Of a stretch of 64,000 bases of DNA, positions 8,637 through 20,292 are shown piece by piece. The notes beneath the pieces are model-generated. The model worked only from the letters and a program-made list of their open reading frames with translations, did not search any database and had not been told where the DNA came from. The position numbers and the translations under genes are program-made. Position 1 is the first letter of the stretch, and every line of letters starts with the position of its first letter. This stretch comes from CALBPI01 sp942491885 (GTDB lineage Bacteria > Pseudomonadota > Gammaproteobacteria > Steroidobacterales > Woeseiaceae), in NCBI GenBank assembly GCA_942491885.1, contig CALOCQ010000008.1:62001-126000 (forward strand), given 5' to 3'.

Positions 8637-10139
8637 ATGGTGCATACCTTCGGACAGGCGCTCAGAGCCAATTTTCTCGGCAATTCTCCGGTCTGGTACA
8701 AGCAGACCATTATCGCGTTCCTGGTGCTGAACCCGATACTCTTCGTTACCACCGACCCGTTCATCGTCGGTTGGATCCTGATCGTAGAGTTTATCTTTAC
8801 GCTCGCGATGGCGCTCAAGTGCTATCCGTTGCAGCCGGGCGGCTTGATTGCCATCGAGGCAATCATTATCGGTCTGGCCTCGCCCGAGGCCGTCTATCAC
8901 GAAGTCGAAAAAAACCTGCCTGTGATCATCCTGCTGATGTTCATGGTCGCCGGTATCTACTTCATGAAAGACATGTTGTTGTACCTGTTTACCAAGCTGT
9001 TGCTCAAGGTGCGCTCGAAGACGGCGCTGTCGCTGTTGTTCAGTTTCGCGGCAGCGGTGCTCAGCGCATTCCTTGATGCCTTGACGGTGACGGCAGTCAT
9101 CATCGCCGTAGCGGTGGGGTTCTATGGGGTCTATCACAAGATTGTATCGATCGGCGGCACCGATCATGTGTACGACCAGAACGATGACGGAAGCGTTCAG
9201 GAAGAGCGGCGTAACGATCTGGAGCAGTTTCGCAGTTTCCTGCGCAGCCTGATGATGCATGGCGCTGTCGGCACGGCACTGGGTGGCGTGACGACCTTAG
9301 TCGGCGAGCCGCAAAACCTGTTGCTGGCGAAAGTAGCGGGTTGGGAGTTTGTCGAATTCTTCCTGCGCGTGGCGCCGGTGTCGATGCCTGTGTTGGTTGT
9401 CGGGCTTTTAACCTGCCTGCTGCTGGAGCAGCTCAAGTGGTTCACCTACGGCGCAAACTTGCCGGACAGCGTGCGCCTGGTGCTTGCTGACTTTGACGCT
9501 GAGAATTCCGCGAAGCGCGGGCGCCAGGACAGCGTGAAGCTTGTCGTGCAGGGCGTCGTTGGCGTGCTGCTGGTCGTTGCGCTTGGCAAACATCTGGCCG
9601 AGCCCGGCATTATCGGCCTGGCGGTCATTATTCTTGCCACGGCGTTCAATGGGATCACGGAAGAGCACCAGATCGGTAAGGCTTTCGAAGAAGCGTTGCC
9701 ATTCACGGCGCTGCTGGTTGTGTTTTTCGCCATAGTTGCGGTGATCGAAACCCAGCATCTGTTCCAGCCGATTACCGACATCTTGTTGCAGTTTGACGGG
9801 CGCGCGCAGGCCGCAATGTTCTATGTGGCGAACGGCGTGTTGTCGATGATTAGTGACAATGTGTTCGTCGCGACCGTCTATGTCACGCAAATCGAAACGG
9901 CGTTGCAGGCCGGCATCATAGACCGAGATCAATTCGACATGTTGGTTGTTGCTATCAACACCGGCACCAATATTCCCAGTGTCGCGACACCCAACGGCCA
10001 GGCGGCGTTTCTGTTCCTGTTGACGTCAGCCCTGGCGCCGTTGATCCGGTTGTCTTACGGGCGCATGGTGCTGATGGCATTGCCCTATACCATCACGATG
10101 AGTATCACCGGTTTGCTGGCCGTGTTGTACATTCTCTAA
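8637..10139 (+). CDS. nhaB: Na+/H+ antiporter NhaB
   Basis: Electrogenic sodium/proton antiporter of the inner membrane, used for Na+ extrusion and pH homeostasis. From ATG 8637 the protein has 500 residues (E. coli NhaB 513) and begins MVHTFGQALRANFLGNSPVWYK, where the FLG-SP-WYK pattern is diagnostic of NhaB. Multiple hydrophobic helices follow, with GGVTTLVGEPQNLLLAK and the conserved NTGTNIPSVATPNGQAAFLFLLTS near the C-terminus. An upstream in-frame GTG-type extension to 8580 is not conserved; AAGGACAA at 8621 is the likely ribosome site. An Na+ exchanger fits a marine or saline habitat. Confidence 0.94.
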   Translation: MVHTFGQALRANFLGNSPVWYKQTIIAFLVLNPILFVTTDPFIVGWILIVEFIFTLAMALKCYPLQPGGLIAIEAIIIGLASPEAVYHEVEKNLPVIILLMFMVAGIYFMKDMLLYLFTKLLLKVRSKTALSLLFSFAAAVLSAFLDALTVTAVIIAVAVGFYGVYHKIVSIGGTDHVYDQNDDGSVQEERRNDLEQFRSFLRSLMMHGAVGTALGGVTTLVGEPQNLLLAKVAGWEFVEFFLRVAPVSMPVLVVGLLTCLLLEQLKWFTYGANLPDSVRLVLADFDAENSAKRGRQDSVKLVVQGVVGVLLVVALGKHLAEPGIIGLAVIILATAFNGITEEHQIGKAFEEALPFTALLVVFFAIVAVIETQHLFQPITDILLQFDGRAQAAMFYVANGVLSMISDNVFVATVYVTQIETALQAGIIDRDQFDMLVVAINTGTNIPSVATPNGQAAFLFLLTSALAPLIRLSYGRMVLMALPYTITMSITGLLAVLYIL

Positions 10140-10190
10140 GACGATGCGCAGCAATCACTCCTGTCAGCGATTATCAAGGTAGAGGGCGTT

Positions 10191-11471
10191 ATGCTTCCGG
10201 AACTAAACGACGTACGTATTGGCGTCATTGGCCTTGGGTATGTGGGTTTGCCGCTGGCGGTCGAGTTCGGTCGCAAATATTCGACGCTTGGCTATGACCT
10301 CAAGGGCGAACGTATTGAAGAACTGCGGGCGGGCCATGACGCGACGCTGGAGGTTGAGCCCGAACTGCTGCGTCAGGCCAGCCAGCTGGAATTCAGTAAC
10401 GACGCCGACGATCTGCAAGCGTGTAACGTTTTTATTGTAACGGTCCCGACTCCGGTCGGAGCCAACAACCGTCCCTTGCTGACACCGCTGCGATTGGCGA
10501 GCGAAATGCTGGGCGGTGTCATTGGCAAGGGTGATGTGGTTGTCTACGAATCCACCGTGTATCCCGGCGCAACAGAAGAGTTTTGCGTGCCGATTCTTGA
10601 GCGCGTTTCAGGCCTGCGTCTGAATGAAGATTTCTACGTTGGCTATAGTCCTGAGCGCATCAACCCGGGCGACAAGCAGCATCGTTTGCCCGACATTCTG
10701 AAAGTGACCTCGGCGTCAACGGCGGAGGCGGCGGCGTTCGTCGATGCGCTGTACGCGAGCATCATCACGGCCGGCACGTTCTCGGCGGCATCAATCAAGG
10801 TTGCTGAGGCGGCCAAGGTGATTGAGAACACGCAGCGTGACGTCAACATCGCGCTGGTTAATGAGCTGGCGATGATTTTCGAGCGTGTCGGCATCGATAC
10901 CGAGCAGGTTCTGCTGGCGGCAGGCACCAAGTGGAATTTCCTGCCATTCCGACCCGGCCTGGTCGGCGGGCACTGCATTGGTGTTGATCCTTATTACCTG
11001 ACGCACAAAGCGGTCGAGCTCGGTTATCACCCCGAGATGATCCTTGCCGGTCGTCGGATCAACGACAACATGTCAATGTATGTCGCATCGCGCATTGTGA
11101 AGCTGATGATTTCCCGCGGCATTCAACCGAAAGGTGCGCGTGTGCTGATGCTGGGTTTGACCTTCAAGGAAAACTGCCCCGATATCCGCAACACCAAGGT
11201 GATTGACGTTGTTAAAGAGATCACCGGCTACGGTGCCGAGGTAGATATTCATGACCCGTGGGTCGACGCTGAAGAAGCGCGCGAAGAATACGGCGTTACC
11301 TTGGCAGAGCAGCTGACTCCGGGCCAGTACGATGCGGTCGTGATTGCGGTGGCGCATCGCGAGTTTCAGGGGCTCGGCAGCGATGCCATAAGGGCGTTAT
11401 GCAAGCCAGACGGGATTGTCTACGATATTAAATACATGTTGCCGGAAGGGCAGTCGGATGAGCGCCTGTAG
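10191..11471 (+). CDS. tviB: UDP-N-acetylhexosamine 6-dehydrogenase (TviB/WbpO type)
   Basis: NAD+-dependent four-electron oxidation of a UDP-N-acetylhexosamine to its uronic acid for surface polysaccharide. The 426-residue protein starts with the Rossmann motif GLGYVGLPLAVEFG, has YESTVYPGATEE, and carries the catalytic Cys262 in GGHCIGVDPYYL followed by THKAVELGYHPEMILAGRRIND, which is typical of the Vi-antigen TviB / WbpO group rather than UDP-glucose dehydrogenase. The C-terminal domain has GLTFKENCPDIRNT. The epimerase gene follows 37 bases later, so the two enzymes probably act in sequence. No glycosyltransferases are adjacent. Confidence 0.9.
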   Translation: MLPELNDVRIGVIGLGYVGLPLAVEFGRKYSTLGYDLKGERIEELRAGHDATLEVEPELLRQASQLEFSNDADDLQACNVFIVTVPTPVGANNRPLLTPLRLASEMLGGVIGKGDVVVYESTVYPGATEEFCVPILERVSGLRLNEDFYVGYSPERINPGDKQHRLPDILKVTSASTAEAAAFVDALYASIITAGTFSAASIKVAEAAKVIENTQRDVNIALVNELAMIFERVGIDTEQVLLAAGTKWNFLPFRPGLVGGHCIGVDPYYLTHKAVELGYHPEMILAGRRINDNMSMYVASRIVKLMISRGIQPKGARVLMLGLTFKENCPDIRNTKVIDVVKEITGYGAEVDIHDPWVDAEEAREEYGVTLAEQLTPGQYDAVVIAVAHREFQGLGSDAIRALCKPDGIVYDIKYMLPEGQSDERL

Positions 11472-11508
11472 TCGGCGCAGCGCCGGCTGATCCGGCGAGG
11501 AGCAAACA

Positions 11509-12513
11509 ATGAAAGTGCTTGTTACCGGTGCGGCCGGCTTTATTGGTTTTTTCACCAGCAAGTATTTGCTGGAGCGCGGCGATACCGTTGTCGGCCTCGA
11601 CAACGTTAACGACTACTACGACCCGACGCTCAAAGAGGCACGACTGAAGCTGCTTGAGCCTTACGACAACTTCATGCTGGTGCGCATGGATCTCGAAGAC
11701 CGCGAAGGTGTCGAAGCGCTATTTTCCCATCAGAAATTTGATCGCGTGGTGCACCTTGCCGCGCAAGCCGGGGTCCGCTATTCGATCGAAAACCCGCACA
11801 GCTATATCAGCAGCAATATTGTTGGCACGATGAATATTCTTGAGGGCTGCCGTCACCACGACGTACAGCATCTGGTCTACGCATCATCGAGCAGTGTTTA
11901 CGGCTCGCACACCAGCATGCCGTTCTCTATTCACGAGCACGTGGACCATCCGCTTGCGCTCTACGGCGCAACGAAGAAAGCCAACGAACTGATGGCGCAC
12001 ACCTATTCCAATTTGTACGGGTTGCCGACAACCGGGCTGCGGTTCTTCACGGTTTACGGCCCCTACGGCCGTCCGGACATGGCGCTGTTTATGTTCACGC
12101 GCGACATCATGGCCGGCAAGCCGATCGACGTTTTCAATTACGGCAAGCACCGGCGCGATTTTACCTATGTCGACGACATCGTGGAGGGCGTCGTGCGCAC
12201 GCTCGACAACGTCGCCGCACCAAACCCGAATTGGGATCCGGCTAACCCGGATCCGGGCACCAGCAATGTCCCTTATCGCATCTATAACATCGGCAATAAT
12301 CAGCCTGTGGAGTTGTTGCGATACATTGAGGTGATCGAATCCTGTGTGGGTAAGAAAGCCGAGATGAACATGCTGCCGCTGCAGCCAGGCGATGTGCCGG
12401 ACACCTATGCGGACGTGACAGACCTGATCGCCGATGTCGACTACAAGCCGTCGACGCCGATCGAGACCGGCGTCGCAAACTTTGTCGACTGGTATCGCGG
12501 CTATTACAACTGA
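11509..12513 (+). CDS. NAD-dependent nucleotide-sugar epimerase (UDP-glucuronate 4-epimerase-like)
   Basis: Extended SDR epimerase, 334 residues. N-terminal TGAAGFIG (7-14) binds NAD; GLDNVNDYYDPTLKEARL is the signature of the GlcA 4-epimerase / CapI-type branch; Y152-x3-K156 (YGATKK) with the upstream SSSSVYG gives the catalytic triad. It follows a TviB-type dehydrogenase, so the actual substrate may be an N-acetylated uronic acid (TviC/WbpP-like function) even though the sequence signature is that of the GlcA epimerases. A clear ribosome site, CGAGGAG, precedes ATG 11509. Confidence 0.86.
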   Translation: MKVLVTGAAGFIGFFTSKYLLERGDTVVGLDNVNDYYDPTLKEARLKLLEPYDNFMLVRMDLEDREGVEALFSHQKFDRVVHLAAQAGVRYSIENPHSYISSNIVGTMNILEGCRHHDVQHLVYASSSSVYGSHTSMPFSIHEHVDHPLALYGATKKANELMAHTYSNLYGLPTTGLRFFTVYGPYGRPDMALFMFTRDIMAGKPIDVFNYGKHRRDFTYVDDIVEGVVRTLDNVAAPNPNWDPANPDPGTSNVPYRIYNIGNNQPVELLRYIEVIESCVGKKAEMNMLPLQPGDVPDTYADVTDLIADVDYKPSTPIETGVANFVDWYRGYYN

Positions 12514-12563
12514 CGCCATTCGCTGACACTGGTATTTGCGCGCTGTACGGCTAAGATGACGGT

Positions 12564-14219
12564 ATGCAAAAACTCACAGCACGTTTCCCGACCGATTTGC
12601 CGAGCTGGCGCAAGCTCAAGACACACCTGCGCGAGCAAATCACCGACACGACATTAGCCGAACTTTTTGCACGCGATCTTGGCCGCTTCGACCGGTTTTC
12701 ACTTCGCGCCTGCGACTTGTTACTCGATTACTCGCGTAACCGGCTAAAGCCCCGGACATGCCAGCTATTGGTGGCGTTGGCAAGAGAGGCGGGCGTCACC
12801 GAGTTACGTGACGCGATGCTGGCCGGCGAACACATCAACGTCACCGAGGACCGCGCGGTACTGCACACCGCGCTTCGCGCCGCGCCGTCAACGGCGCTGG
12901 TGCTCGGCGATGAAGATGTCTCAGCCGAAGTACAGGCTGTGCTGCGGCAAATGCTGAGCTTTGTTGACAGCGTCCATTCCGGCGGCGTGCGTGGGCACAG
13001 CGGCAAGCGATTCACCGATGTTATCAATATCGGCATCGGCGGCTCGGACCTCGGTATTGTGATGGCAACAGAAGCGCTCGCCCACGTTGGCGAGGGCATT
13101 CGTGTCCACTCGGTCTCTAATGTCGACGGCACGCAATTCGTTGATCTTGCCAAAACGCTTGATCCGAATTCCACGCTGGTCGTTATTTGCTCAAAAACGT
13201 TTACCACGCAGGAAACCATGAGCAACGCCGGTCTGGCGCGTGCGTGGATCGCCGGTCAGCTCGGCGAGGCGGCCGTTATCGACCATTTCGCGGCCGCGTC
13301 GACTAACCGTGAGGCCATGGATGCGTTCGGCATTCATCCGCACTATCGCTTCGGTTTTTGGGACTGGGTCGGTGGGCGCTATTCCCTATGGTCGGCGGTC
13401 GGGCTATCTATTGCGCTGAATATCGGTAGCGAACAGTTCAAGCGGCTGCTGCTTGGTGCCAGACAAATGGATCATCATTTCGCCTCTGCGCCACTAGCGG
13501 ACAATATGCCGGTGCTGCTCGCGATGATTGCCATCTGGAACAACAACTTTCTGGGCGCCGTCAGTCAGGCGATATTGCCCTACGACAATCGTCTGGCGCG
13601 ATTTCCGGCTTATTTGCAGCAGCTGCAAATGGAGAGCAACGGCAAGCGGGTGCGGCGCGATGGCCGGCCTGTGCGTTGCAAGACGGGCATGATCATCTGG
13701 GGCGAGGCCGGCTCTAACGCGCAGCACTCGTTTTATCAGTTGCTGCATCAGGGTACCCGTCTCGTTCCTGCCGATTTCATTTTGCCGGTGCGCTCCTCCG
13801 GCGCGAGTCAGTCACAACAGGATCTCGCCATTGCGAATTGCCTTGCCCAGAGCGACGCGCTCGCATTGGGTTACAGCCTGTCGGATGCCGAACAGGACTT
13901 GCTTTCGAAGGGTGTCGACCGCGCCCAGGCGAAAGATCTGGCGCGACACAAAGTGCATATTGGTAACAGCCCGAGCAATGTGCTGATGATGCCGGCGTTG
14001 ACGGCCGAAACGTTGGGTCAGCTGATCGCGCTGTATGAGCACAAGGTGTTTGTCGAGGGTGTGGTTTGGGGCATCAACAGTTTTGATCAATGGGGCGTCG
14101 AGCTGGGCAAGAAAATGGCCGCCAGCCTATTGCCCGCGGTCAGCAAACCCGCGTTGGCGGCATCCGGTAATAGCGCAACGTTTGCGCTGCTGAGTCAGGC
14201 GAAGCGCTGGCGCGAGTGA
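12564..14219 (+). CDS. pgi: Glucose-6-phosphate isomerase
   Basis: Interconverts glucose 6-phosphate and fructose 6-phosphate in glycolysis and gluconeogenesis. The 551-residue length matches E. coli Pgi (549). Visible family signatures are NIGIGGSDLG, the SKTFTTQETM phosphate-binding loop, VGGRYSLWSAVGLSIAL, EAGSNAQHSFYQLLHQGT with the catalytic histidine, and the C-terminal VEGVVWGINSFDQWGVELGKK with the catalytic lysine region. The ATG at 12564 has only a weak ribosome site. It stands alone between the sugar-nucleotide pair and the SDR-APH-MaoC unit. Confidence 0.97.
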   Translation: MQKLTARFPTDLPSWRKLKTHLREQITDTTLAELFARDLGRFDRFSLRACDLLLDYSRNRLKPRTCQLLVALAREAGVTELRDAMLAGEHINVTEDRAVLHTALRAAPSTALVLGDEDVSAEVQAVLRQMLSFVDSVHSGGVRGHSGKRFTDVINIGIGGSDLGIVMATEALAHVGEGIRVHSVSNVDGTQFVDLAKTLDPNSTLVVICSKTFTTQETMSNAGLARAWIAGQLGEAAVIDHFAAASTNREAMDAFGIHPHYRFGFWDWVGGRYSLWSAVGLSIALNIGSEQFKRLLLGARQMDHHFASAPLADNMPVLLAMIAIWNNNFLGAVSQAILPYDNRLARFPAYLQQLQMESNGKRVRRDGRPVRCKTGMIIWGEAGSNAQHSFYQLLHQGTRLVPADFILPVRSSGASQSQQDLAIANCLAQSDALALGYSLSDAEQDLLSKGVDRAQAKDLARHKVHIGNSPSNVLMMPALTAETLGQLIALYEHKVFVEGVVWGINSFDQWGVELGKKMAASLLPAVSKPALAASGNSATFALLSQAKRWRE

Positions 14220-14396
14220 TGATGTCGATCTGTCCGCCACGCTTTCATGCTTGTCGATATACCTGGCGGCTGATCGCATATTTTGCCGATCAACGAGGCC
14301 ATACGCGCTCACCAGCGCACGGCCTATTCTTTTTGTGACCATGCAAAGCGCGGTCAGTCGGTGCACAATGCGCTTTCATCAACAGGGGAGCAGGGC

Positions 14397-15239
14397 ATGT
14401 CTGGCCTGAAAGGAAAAACACTATTTATTAGCGGCGCGAGCCGCGGTATCGGGCTTGCGATTGCGCTGCGCGCGGCGCAGGATGGCGCGAATATTGCCGT
14501 TGCCGCAAAAACGGCCGATCCGCATCCCAAGTTGCCTGGGACAATATATACGGCGGCCGAGCAAATCGAGGCCGCGGGTGGCAGCGCTTTGCCGCTGGTT
14601 TGTGATATTCGCGATGAAGCGGGCGTCAGCGCGGCCGTTGAGGCGACGGTTGAACGCTTCGGCGGCATTGATATTTGTATCAACAACGCGTCGGCAATTT
14701 CACTAACGGGTACGTTGCAGACAGAGATGAAGCGCTATGACCTGATGCACCAGGTCAACACACGCGGCACGTTTCTGGTGTCGAAGACCTGCTTGCCTCA
14801 TCTGCTTGAAGCCGATAACCCGCACATTCTGAATCTTTCGCCGCCACTCAATATGGAGGAGAAATGGTTCGCGCCGCATGTTGCCTACACGATGGCCAAA
14901 TTCGGTATGAGTCTTTGCGTACTGGGTATGGCGGGTGAGTTTCGCGAGCGTGGTGTCGCGGTGAATGCGCTCTGGCCGCGAACGGCAATTGCCACTTCGG
15001 CCGTCAAGAATTTGCTGGGTGGCGATGCACTGGTCGAGCGCTCGTTGAAGCCGGAAATAATGGCCGACGCGGCGCACATTATTCTGACCAAGCCATCGCG
15101 CGAGTTTACCGGCCAGTTCTGTATCGACGATGAGGTGCTGGAAAGTGCCGGCATCACCGACCTGACACCGTATCGCGTCAATCCGTCGCTGGAGTCTGCG
15201 CCGGACTTCTTTGTCGAGCCGCGCGGGAAGGCAGGCTGA
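14397..15239 (+). CDS. Short-chain dehydrogenase, HSDL2-like
   Basis: NAD(P)-dependent SDR of 280 residues resembling the N-terminal domain of hydroxysteroid dehydrogenase-like 2. It has the cofactor motif SGASRGIGLAIA, the family-specific insert AVAAKTADPHPKLPGTIYTAA, NNAS, and an active site with Ser in NLSPP and Y-x3-K (YTMAK). ATG 14397 follows GGGGAGCAGGGC; the longer frame from 14283 has no similarity. The stop overlaps the next start (TGATG), so it is translationally coupled to the APH-like kinase. The C-terminal SCP2 domain of HSDL2 is absent. The substrate is unknown; context suggests a hydroxyacyl-CoA or ketoacyl-CoA. Confidence 0.87.
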   Translation: MSGLKGKTLFISGASRGIGLAIALRAAQDGANIAVAAKTADPHPKLPGTIYTAAEQIEAAGGSALPLVCDIRDEAGVSAAVEATVERFGGIDICINNASAISLTGTLQTEMKRYDLMHQVNTRGTFLVSKTCLPHLLEADNPHILNLSPPLNMEEKWFAPHVAYTMAKFGMSLCVLGMAGEFRERGVAVNALWPRTAIATSAVKNLLGGDALVERSLKPEIMADAAHIILTKPSREFTGQFCIDDEVLESAGITDLTPYRVNPSLESAPDFFVEPRGKAG

Positions 15240-16315
15240 TGGGTGGCCGGCAGGAGCAGTTTTCAGGCACACGCGAGGTGCGCGAAGCGCATCGCATCGA
15301 TGAACAGAAACTGTTCGAGTACCTGAGCGACACAGTTGCTGATTTCGCCGGCCCGATGCGCGTCGAGCAATTCAAGGGCGGACAGTCGAACCCGACCTAT
15401 AAGCTGAGCGCGGCATCCGGCAATTATGTCTTGCGCCGCAAACCGCCGGGCAAGTTGCTGCCATCGGCGCACGCCGTTGACCGTGAATACCGCATCATCA
15501 GTGCACTGCACAAGGAGGGCTTCCCGGTGCCCCGGCCGCATGTGCTGTGCGAGGACGAGTCGATCATAGGTACGATGTTTTACGTGATGGACTGTGTCGA
15601 TGGGCGTATTTTCTGGGAGCCCGGGTTGCCGCAATGCGACAAGGCCGAGCGTGTCGAAATCTACGACCGCATGAACGCAACAATCGCACGACTGCATACA
15701 CTGGATTATGCGGCCATGGGTCTGACTGACTTCGGTAAGCCCGGTAATTATTTCGCCCGCCAGATCTCTCGCTGGTCGAAGCAGTATTTTGCTTCCGAGA
15801 CCGAGAAGATTCTGCCGATGAACCAGCTAATAGAGTGGCTGCCGGAAAATATTCCGGAGGAAGACTCAGCGAGCATCGTGCATGGCGACTACCGCCTCGA
15901 CAATATGATTATCGACAGCAACGGGCCTGATACGATCGCGGTACTCGACTGGGAATTGTCGACAATTGGCCATCCGCTGGCCGACTTCACTTATCACCTG
16001 ATGACCTGGCAAATGCCGGATATCGGCATCGGCTCATCCGGGCTGATGGGGCAGGACCTGGCGGCGCTGGGCATCCCGGATGAGCAAGCTTACGTTGATC
16101 TGTATTGTCGGCGAACCGGTCGCGACGGCATCGAGAATCGCGACTTCTATTCGGCATTCAATTTTTTCCGCATCGCGGCGATCCTGCAGGGCATTGTCGG
16201 GCGCGTGCGTGACGGGACCGCGGCCAGTGCGCATGCGGCTACGTCGGCGAAGGCTGTGCATCCGCTTGCGGAAATCGGCTGGGGCTATGCCGAGCGTGCG
16301 GGAGCCGTGGCCTAG
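15239..16315 (+). CDS. APH-family kinase, ACAD10/11 N-domain-like (LvaA-like)
   Basis: 358-residue protein kinase-fold phosphotransferase. It has an N-lobe with GGQSNPTYKL and the lysine strand YVLRRKPPGKLLPSAHAVDREYR, the Brenner loop HGDYRLDN (H215, D217, N222) and the metal-binding LDWELSTIGHPLADF (D237). This subfamily is the N-terminal domain of eukaryotic ACAD10/11 and is related to LvaA of Pseudomonas putida levulinate catabolism, where the kinase phosphorylates a 4-hydroxyacyl-CoA. Antibiotic resistance is therefore unlikely. It overlaps the SDR by one base and abuts the MaoC gene without any gap, so the three form one translational unit. Confidence 0.85.
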   Translation: MGGRQEQFSGTREVREAHRIDEQKLFEYLSDTVADFAGPMRVEQFKGGQSNPTYKLSAASGNYVLRRKPPGKLLPSAHAVDREYRIISALHKEGFPVPRPHVLCEDESIIGTMFYVMDCVDGRIFWEPGLPQCDKAERVEIYDRMNATIARLHTLDYAAMGLTDFGKPGNYFARQISRWSKQYFASETEKILPMNQLIEWLPENIPEEDSASIVHGDYRLDNMIIDSNGPDTIAVLDWELSTIGHPLADFTYHLMTWQMPDIGIGSSGLMGQDLAALGIPDEQAYVDLYCRRTGRDGIENRDFYSAFNFFRIAAILQGIVGRVRDGTAASAHAATSAKAVHPLAEIGWGYAERAGAVA

Positions 16316-17170
16316 GTGTCGCTCGACGCCGAGCGACTGCGCGCCCTGTCGCGTAAGGATTTACCGTTCAACTGGCGTGCGGAGCAGTCTGCGTTGTACG
16401 CGCTCAGCACCGGTTTTGGCCGCGACCCCGAGTGTCCGGCCGAGCTCGACTATTTGTTGCCGTCGGCGACGCAGCGTGCGGTGCCGACCATGGCAACGGT
16501 GATGAGCGTTAACGTTTTCGAGCAGGACTACGGTTGGGATTATCAGCAGATGCTGCATGGTGAGCAGCGTTTGAAATTGCATCGGCCGCTGCGACCCGCG
16601 GCCGACATGCTCGCCGACATGAGCGTCACGGCGGTTCATGACAAGGGCGTTAACCGTCCGGCAATACTCGTCGTTCGCACCGACGTGCGCCAGGCGCTGG
16701 ACAATATCCCGCTGTTCACGTTGCACGCGACGTTGATCGCGCGGGCGGACGGTGGCTTTGATGGTCCGCAGGATGCGTTACCCGAGCCGGTGCCGGTGCC
16801 TGCGCGTAATGCTGACCTTGTGCATCATGCGGCGACGCGTCCGGAGCAGGCCTTCCTGTATCGCTTCAACGGCGATCACAACGGGCTGCACGTCGACCCG
16901 GCGCGTGCGCGTGCGGCGGGGTTTCCACGCCCGATTCTGCACGGTTTGTGCAGCTATGGTTTTGCGTGTCGTGCGATACTTGAGACAATCTGCGAATATG
17001 ACAGCACGCTGATCGGTGAATTTAATGCGCGTTTCAGCGCGCCTGTTTTCCCCGGCGATGTGATTACGACGCAGATGTGGCAGAGCGCCGATCAGGTGTC
17101 GTTTCGATGTCTTGTGGAGTCGCGCAACGCCACCGTCATCGATAACGGATACTGTCGATTATTAGTCTAG
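16316..17170 (+). CDS. MaoC-like 2-enoyl-CoA hydratase 2 (double hotdog)
   Basis: R-specific enoyl-CoA hydratase resembling the hydratase-2 domain of peroxisomal multifunctional enzyme 2. At 284 residues it has both hotdog halves; the N-terminal half carries EQDYGWDYQQMLHGEQRL and the C-terminal half the complete hydratase-2 motif, with catalytic D187 and H192 in NGDHNGLHVDP followed by GFPRPILHGLCSYGF. Translation starts at GTG 16316, immediately after the preceding TAG. With the SDR and the kinase it completes a likely acyl-CoA side-chain processing operon. Confidence 0.88.
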   Translation: MSLDAERLRALSRKDLPFNWRAEQSALYALSTGFGRDPECPAELDYLLPSATQRAVPTMATVMSVNVFEQDYGWDYQQMLHGEQRLKLHRPLRPAADMLADMSVTAVHDKGVNRPAILVVRTDVRQALDNIPLFTLHATLIARADGGFDGPQDALPEPVPVPARNADLVHHAATRPEQAFLYRFNGDHNGLHVDPARARAAGFPRPILHGLCSYGFACRAILETICEYDSTLIGEFNARFSAPVFPGDVITTQMWQSADQVSFRCLVESRNATVIDNGYCRLLV

Positions 17171-17189
17171 GCGAATAGGGAGTCGTCGA

Positions 17190-19451
<2,262 letters not shown>

Positions 19452-19456
19452 TGCGT

Positions 19457-20188
19457 TCAGTCGGATAAACGCTGCGCGACGATATCGTAGCTCAGCGTCA
19501 TCGCGTCGGCGACGCGGATGGCACCGCCTGCCGCCGAGAATGGCGTCAGCCCTAACTGCTCATGCGTGACGGTGACCGAGCCGCGCGCGGAAATGCGTGT
19601 CGGCTCAACTTCGACCGATATGGGCAGTGCCAATCTGACCCGCGTGCCGGCGAGCTCTACGTCGCAGTCGATCGTCGATTCCGTTGCCTCAACCAGATCA
19701 CCGCAGCTCACACGGATAAATGCGAAGTTGTCGGCATCAAGCAATGCCTCGCTCAGCATGTTGTCGCGCGTCGCCGTGCGCGCGTCCTCCGGTACCGGGT
19801 CGACGAACGCGTCTCCGGCGACTGCTCTCTCGTCCGGCTCATCGACGCTCAGGCTGCTGGTCGGAATCACAATCCGTACCAGCCCTTCGGCCAGCGATTC
19901 GCCAAACCAAACGGTGCCGGTTACGCCTGCACTGCTGATAACGTGATTGTGGCCGAGGCGCGCGAGCGTGCCCTCCCGGAACGTCAGGATGCTTACTTTG
20001 CTTTGTGAGGTGATGATCGAGTAGCGGGCGGCATCCTGCGCCGGCGGACGTTCCCGAAGCGGTTTGGCTGACGCCGGCTCTGCGGCTTCGGTGGCCGCCG
20101 GCGCCCGGGACTGCTCGAGGCCGGTACAGCCGGCAGCCAGCAGGGCGATCATTGCCGGGAGCAGCAATTTAACATGACGTTTATTCAT
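19457..20188 (-). CDS. YceI-like domain lipoprotein
   Basis: 243-residue predicted outer-membrane or inner-membrane lipoprotein: hydrophobic signal ending in LLAAGC with lipidated Cys21, an Ala/Glu/Pro-rich linker, then a YceI-type lipocalin-like beta domain (about 55-240) beginning YSIITSQSKVSILTFREGTLARLGHNHVIS. YceI proteins bind isoprenoid or amphipathic lipids, but no ligand can be predicted. It is convergent with the quinoprotein gene, 5 bases away. Confidence 0.78.
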   Translation of the reverse strand: MNKRHVKLLLPAMIALLAAGCTGLEQSRAPAATEAAEPASAKPLRERPPAQDAARYSIITSQSKVSILTFREGTLARLGHNHVISSAGVTGTVWFGESLAEGLVRIVIPTSSLSVDEPDERAVAGDAFVDPVPEDARTATRDNMLSEALLDADNFAFIRVSCGDLVEATESTIDCDVELAGTRVRLALPISVEVEPTRISARGSVTVTHEQLGLTPFSAAGGAIRVADAMTLSYDIVAQRLSD

Positions 20189-20292
20189 TCGGTTTCGCTT
20201 GATGGCCTGGTTTCGACGGAAGCAACATGCGGGCCACCGTGGTGGCCCAGCCGCGTATACTACGTCAGCGAGCCCGCAGGAGAACAGCTGTT

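Noticed and set aside
15239..16315. Aminoglycoside resistance gene
   Set aside because: The APH fold here is the ACAD10/11-LvaA subfamily, sits between acyl-CoA enzymes, and lacks features of aminoglycoside kinases.
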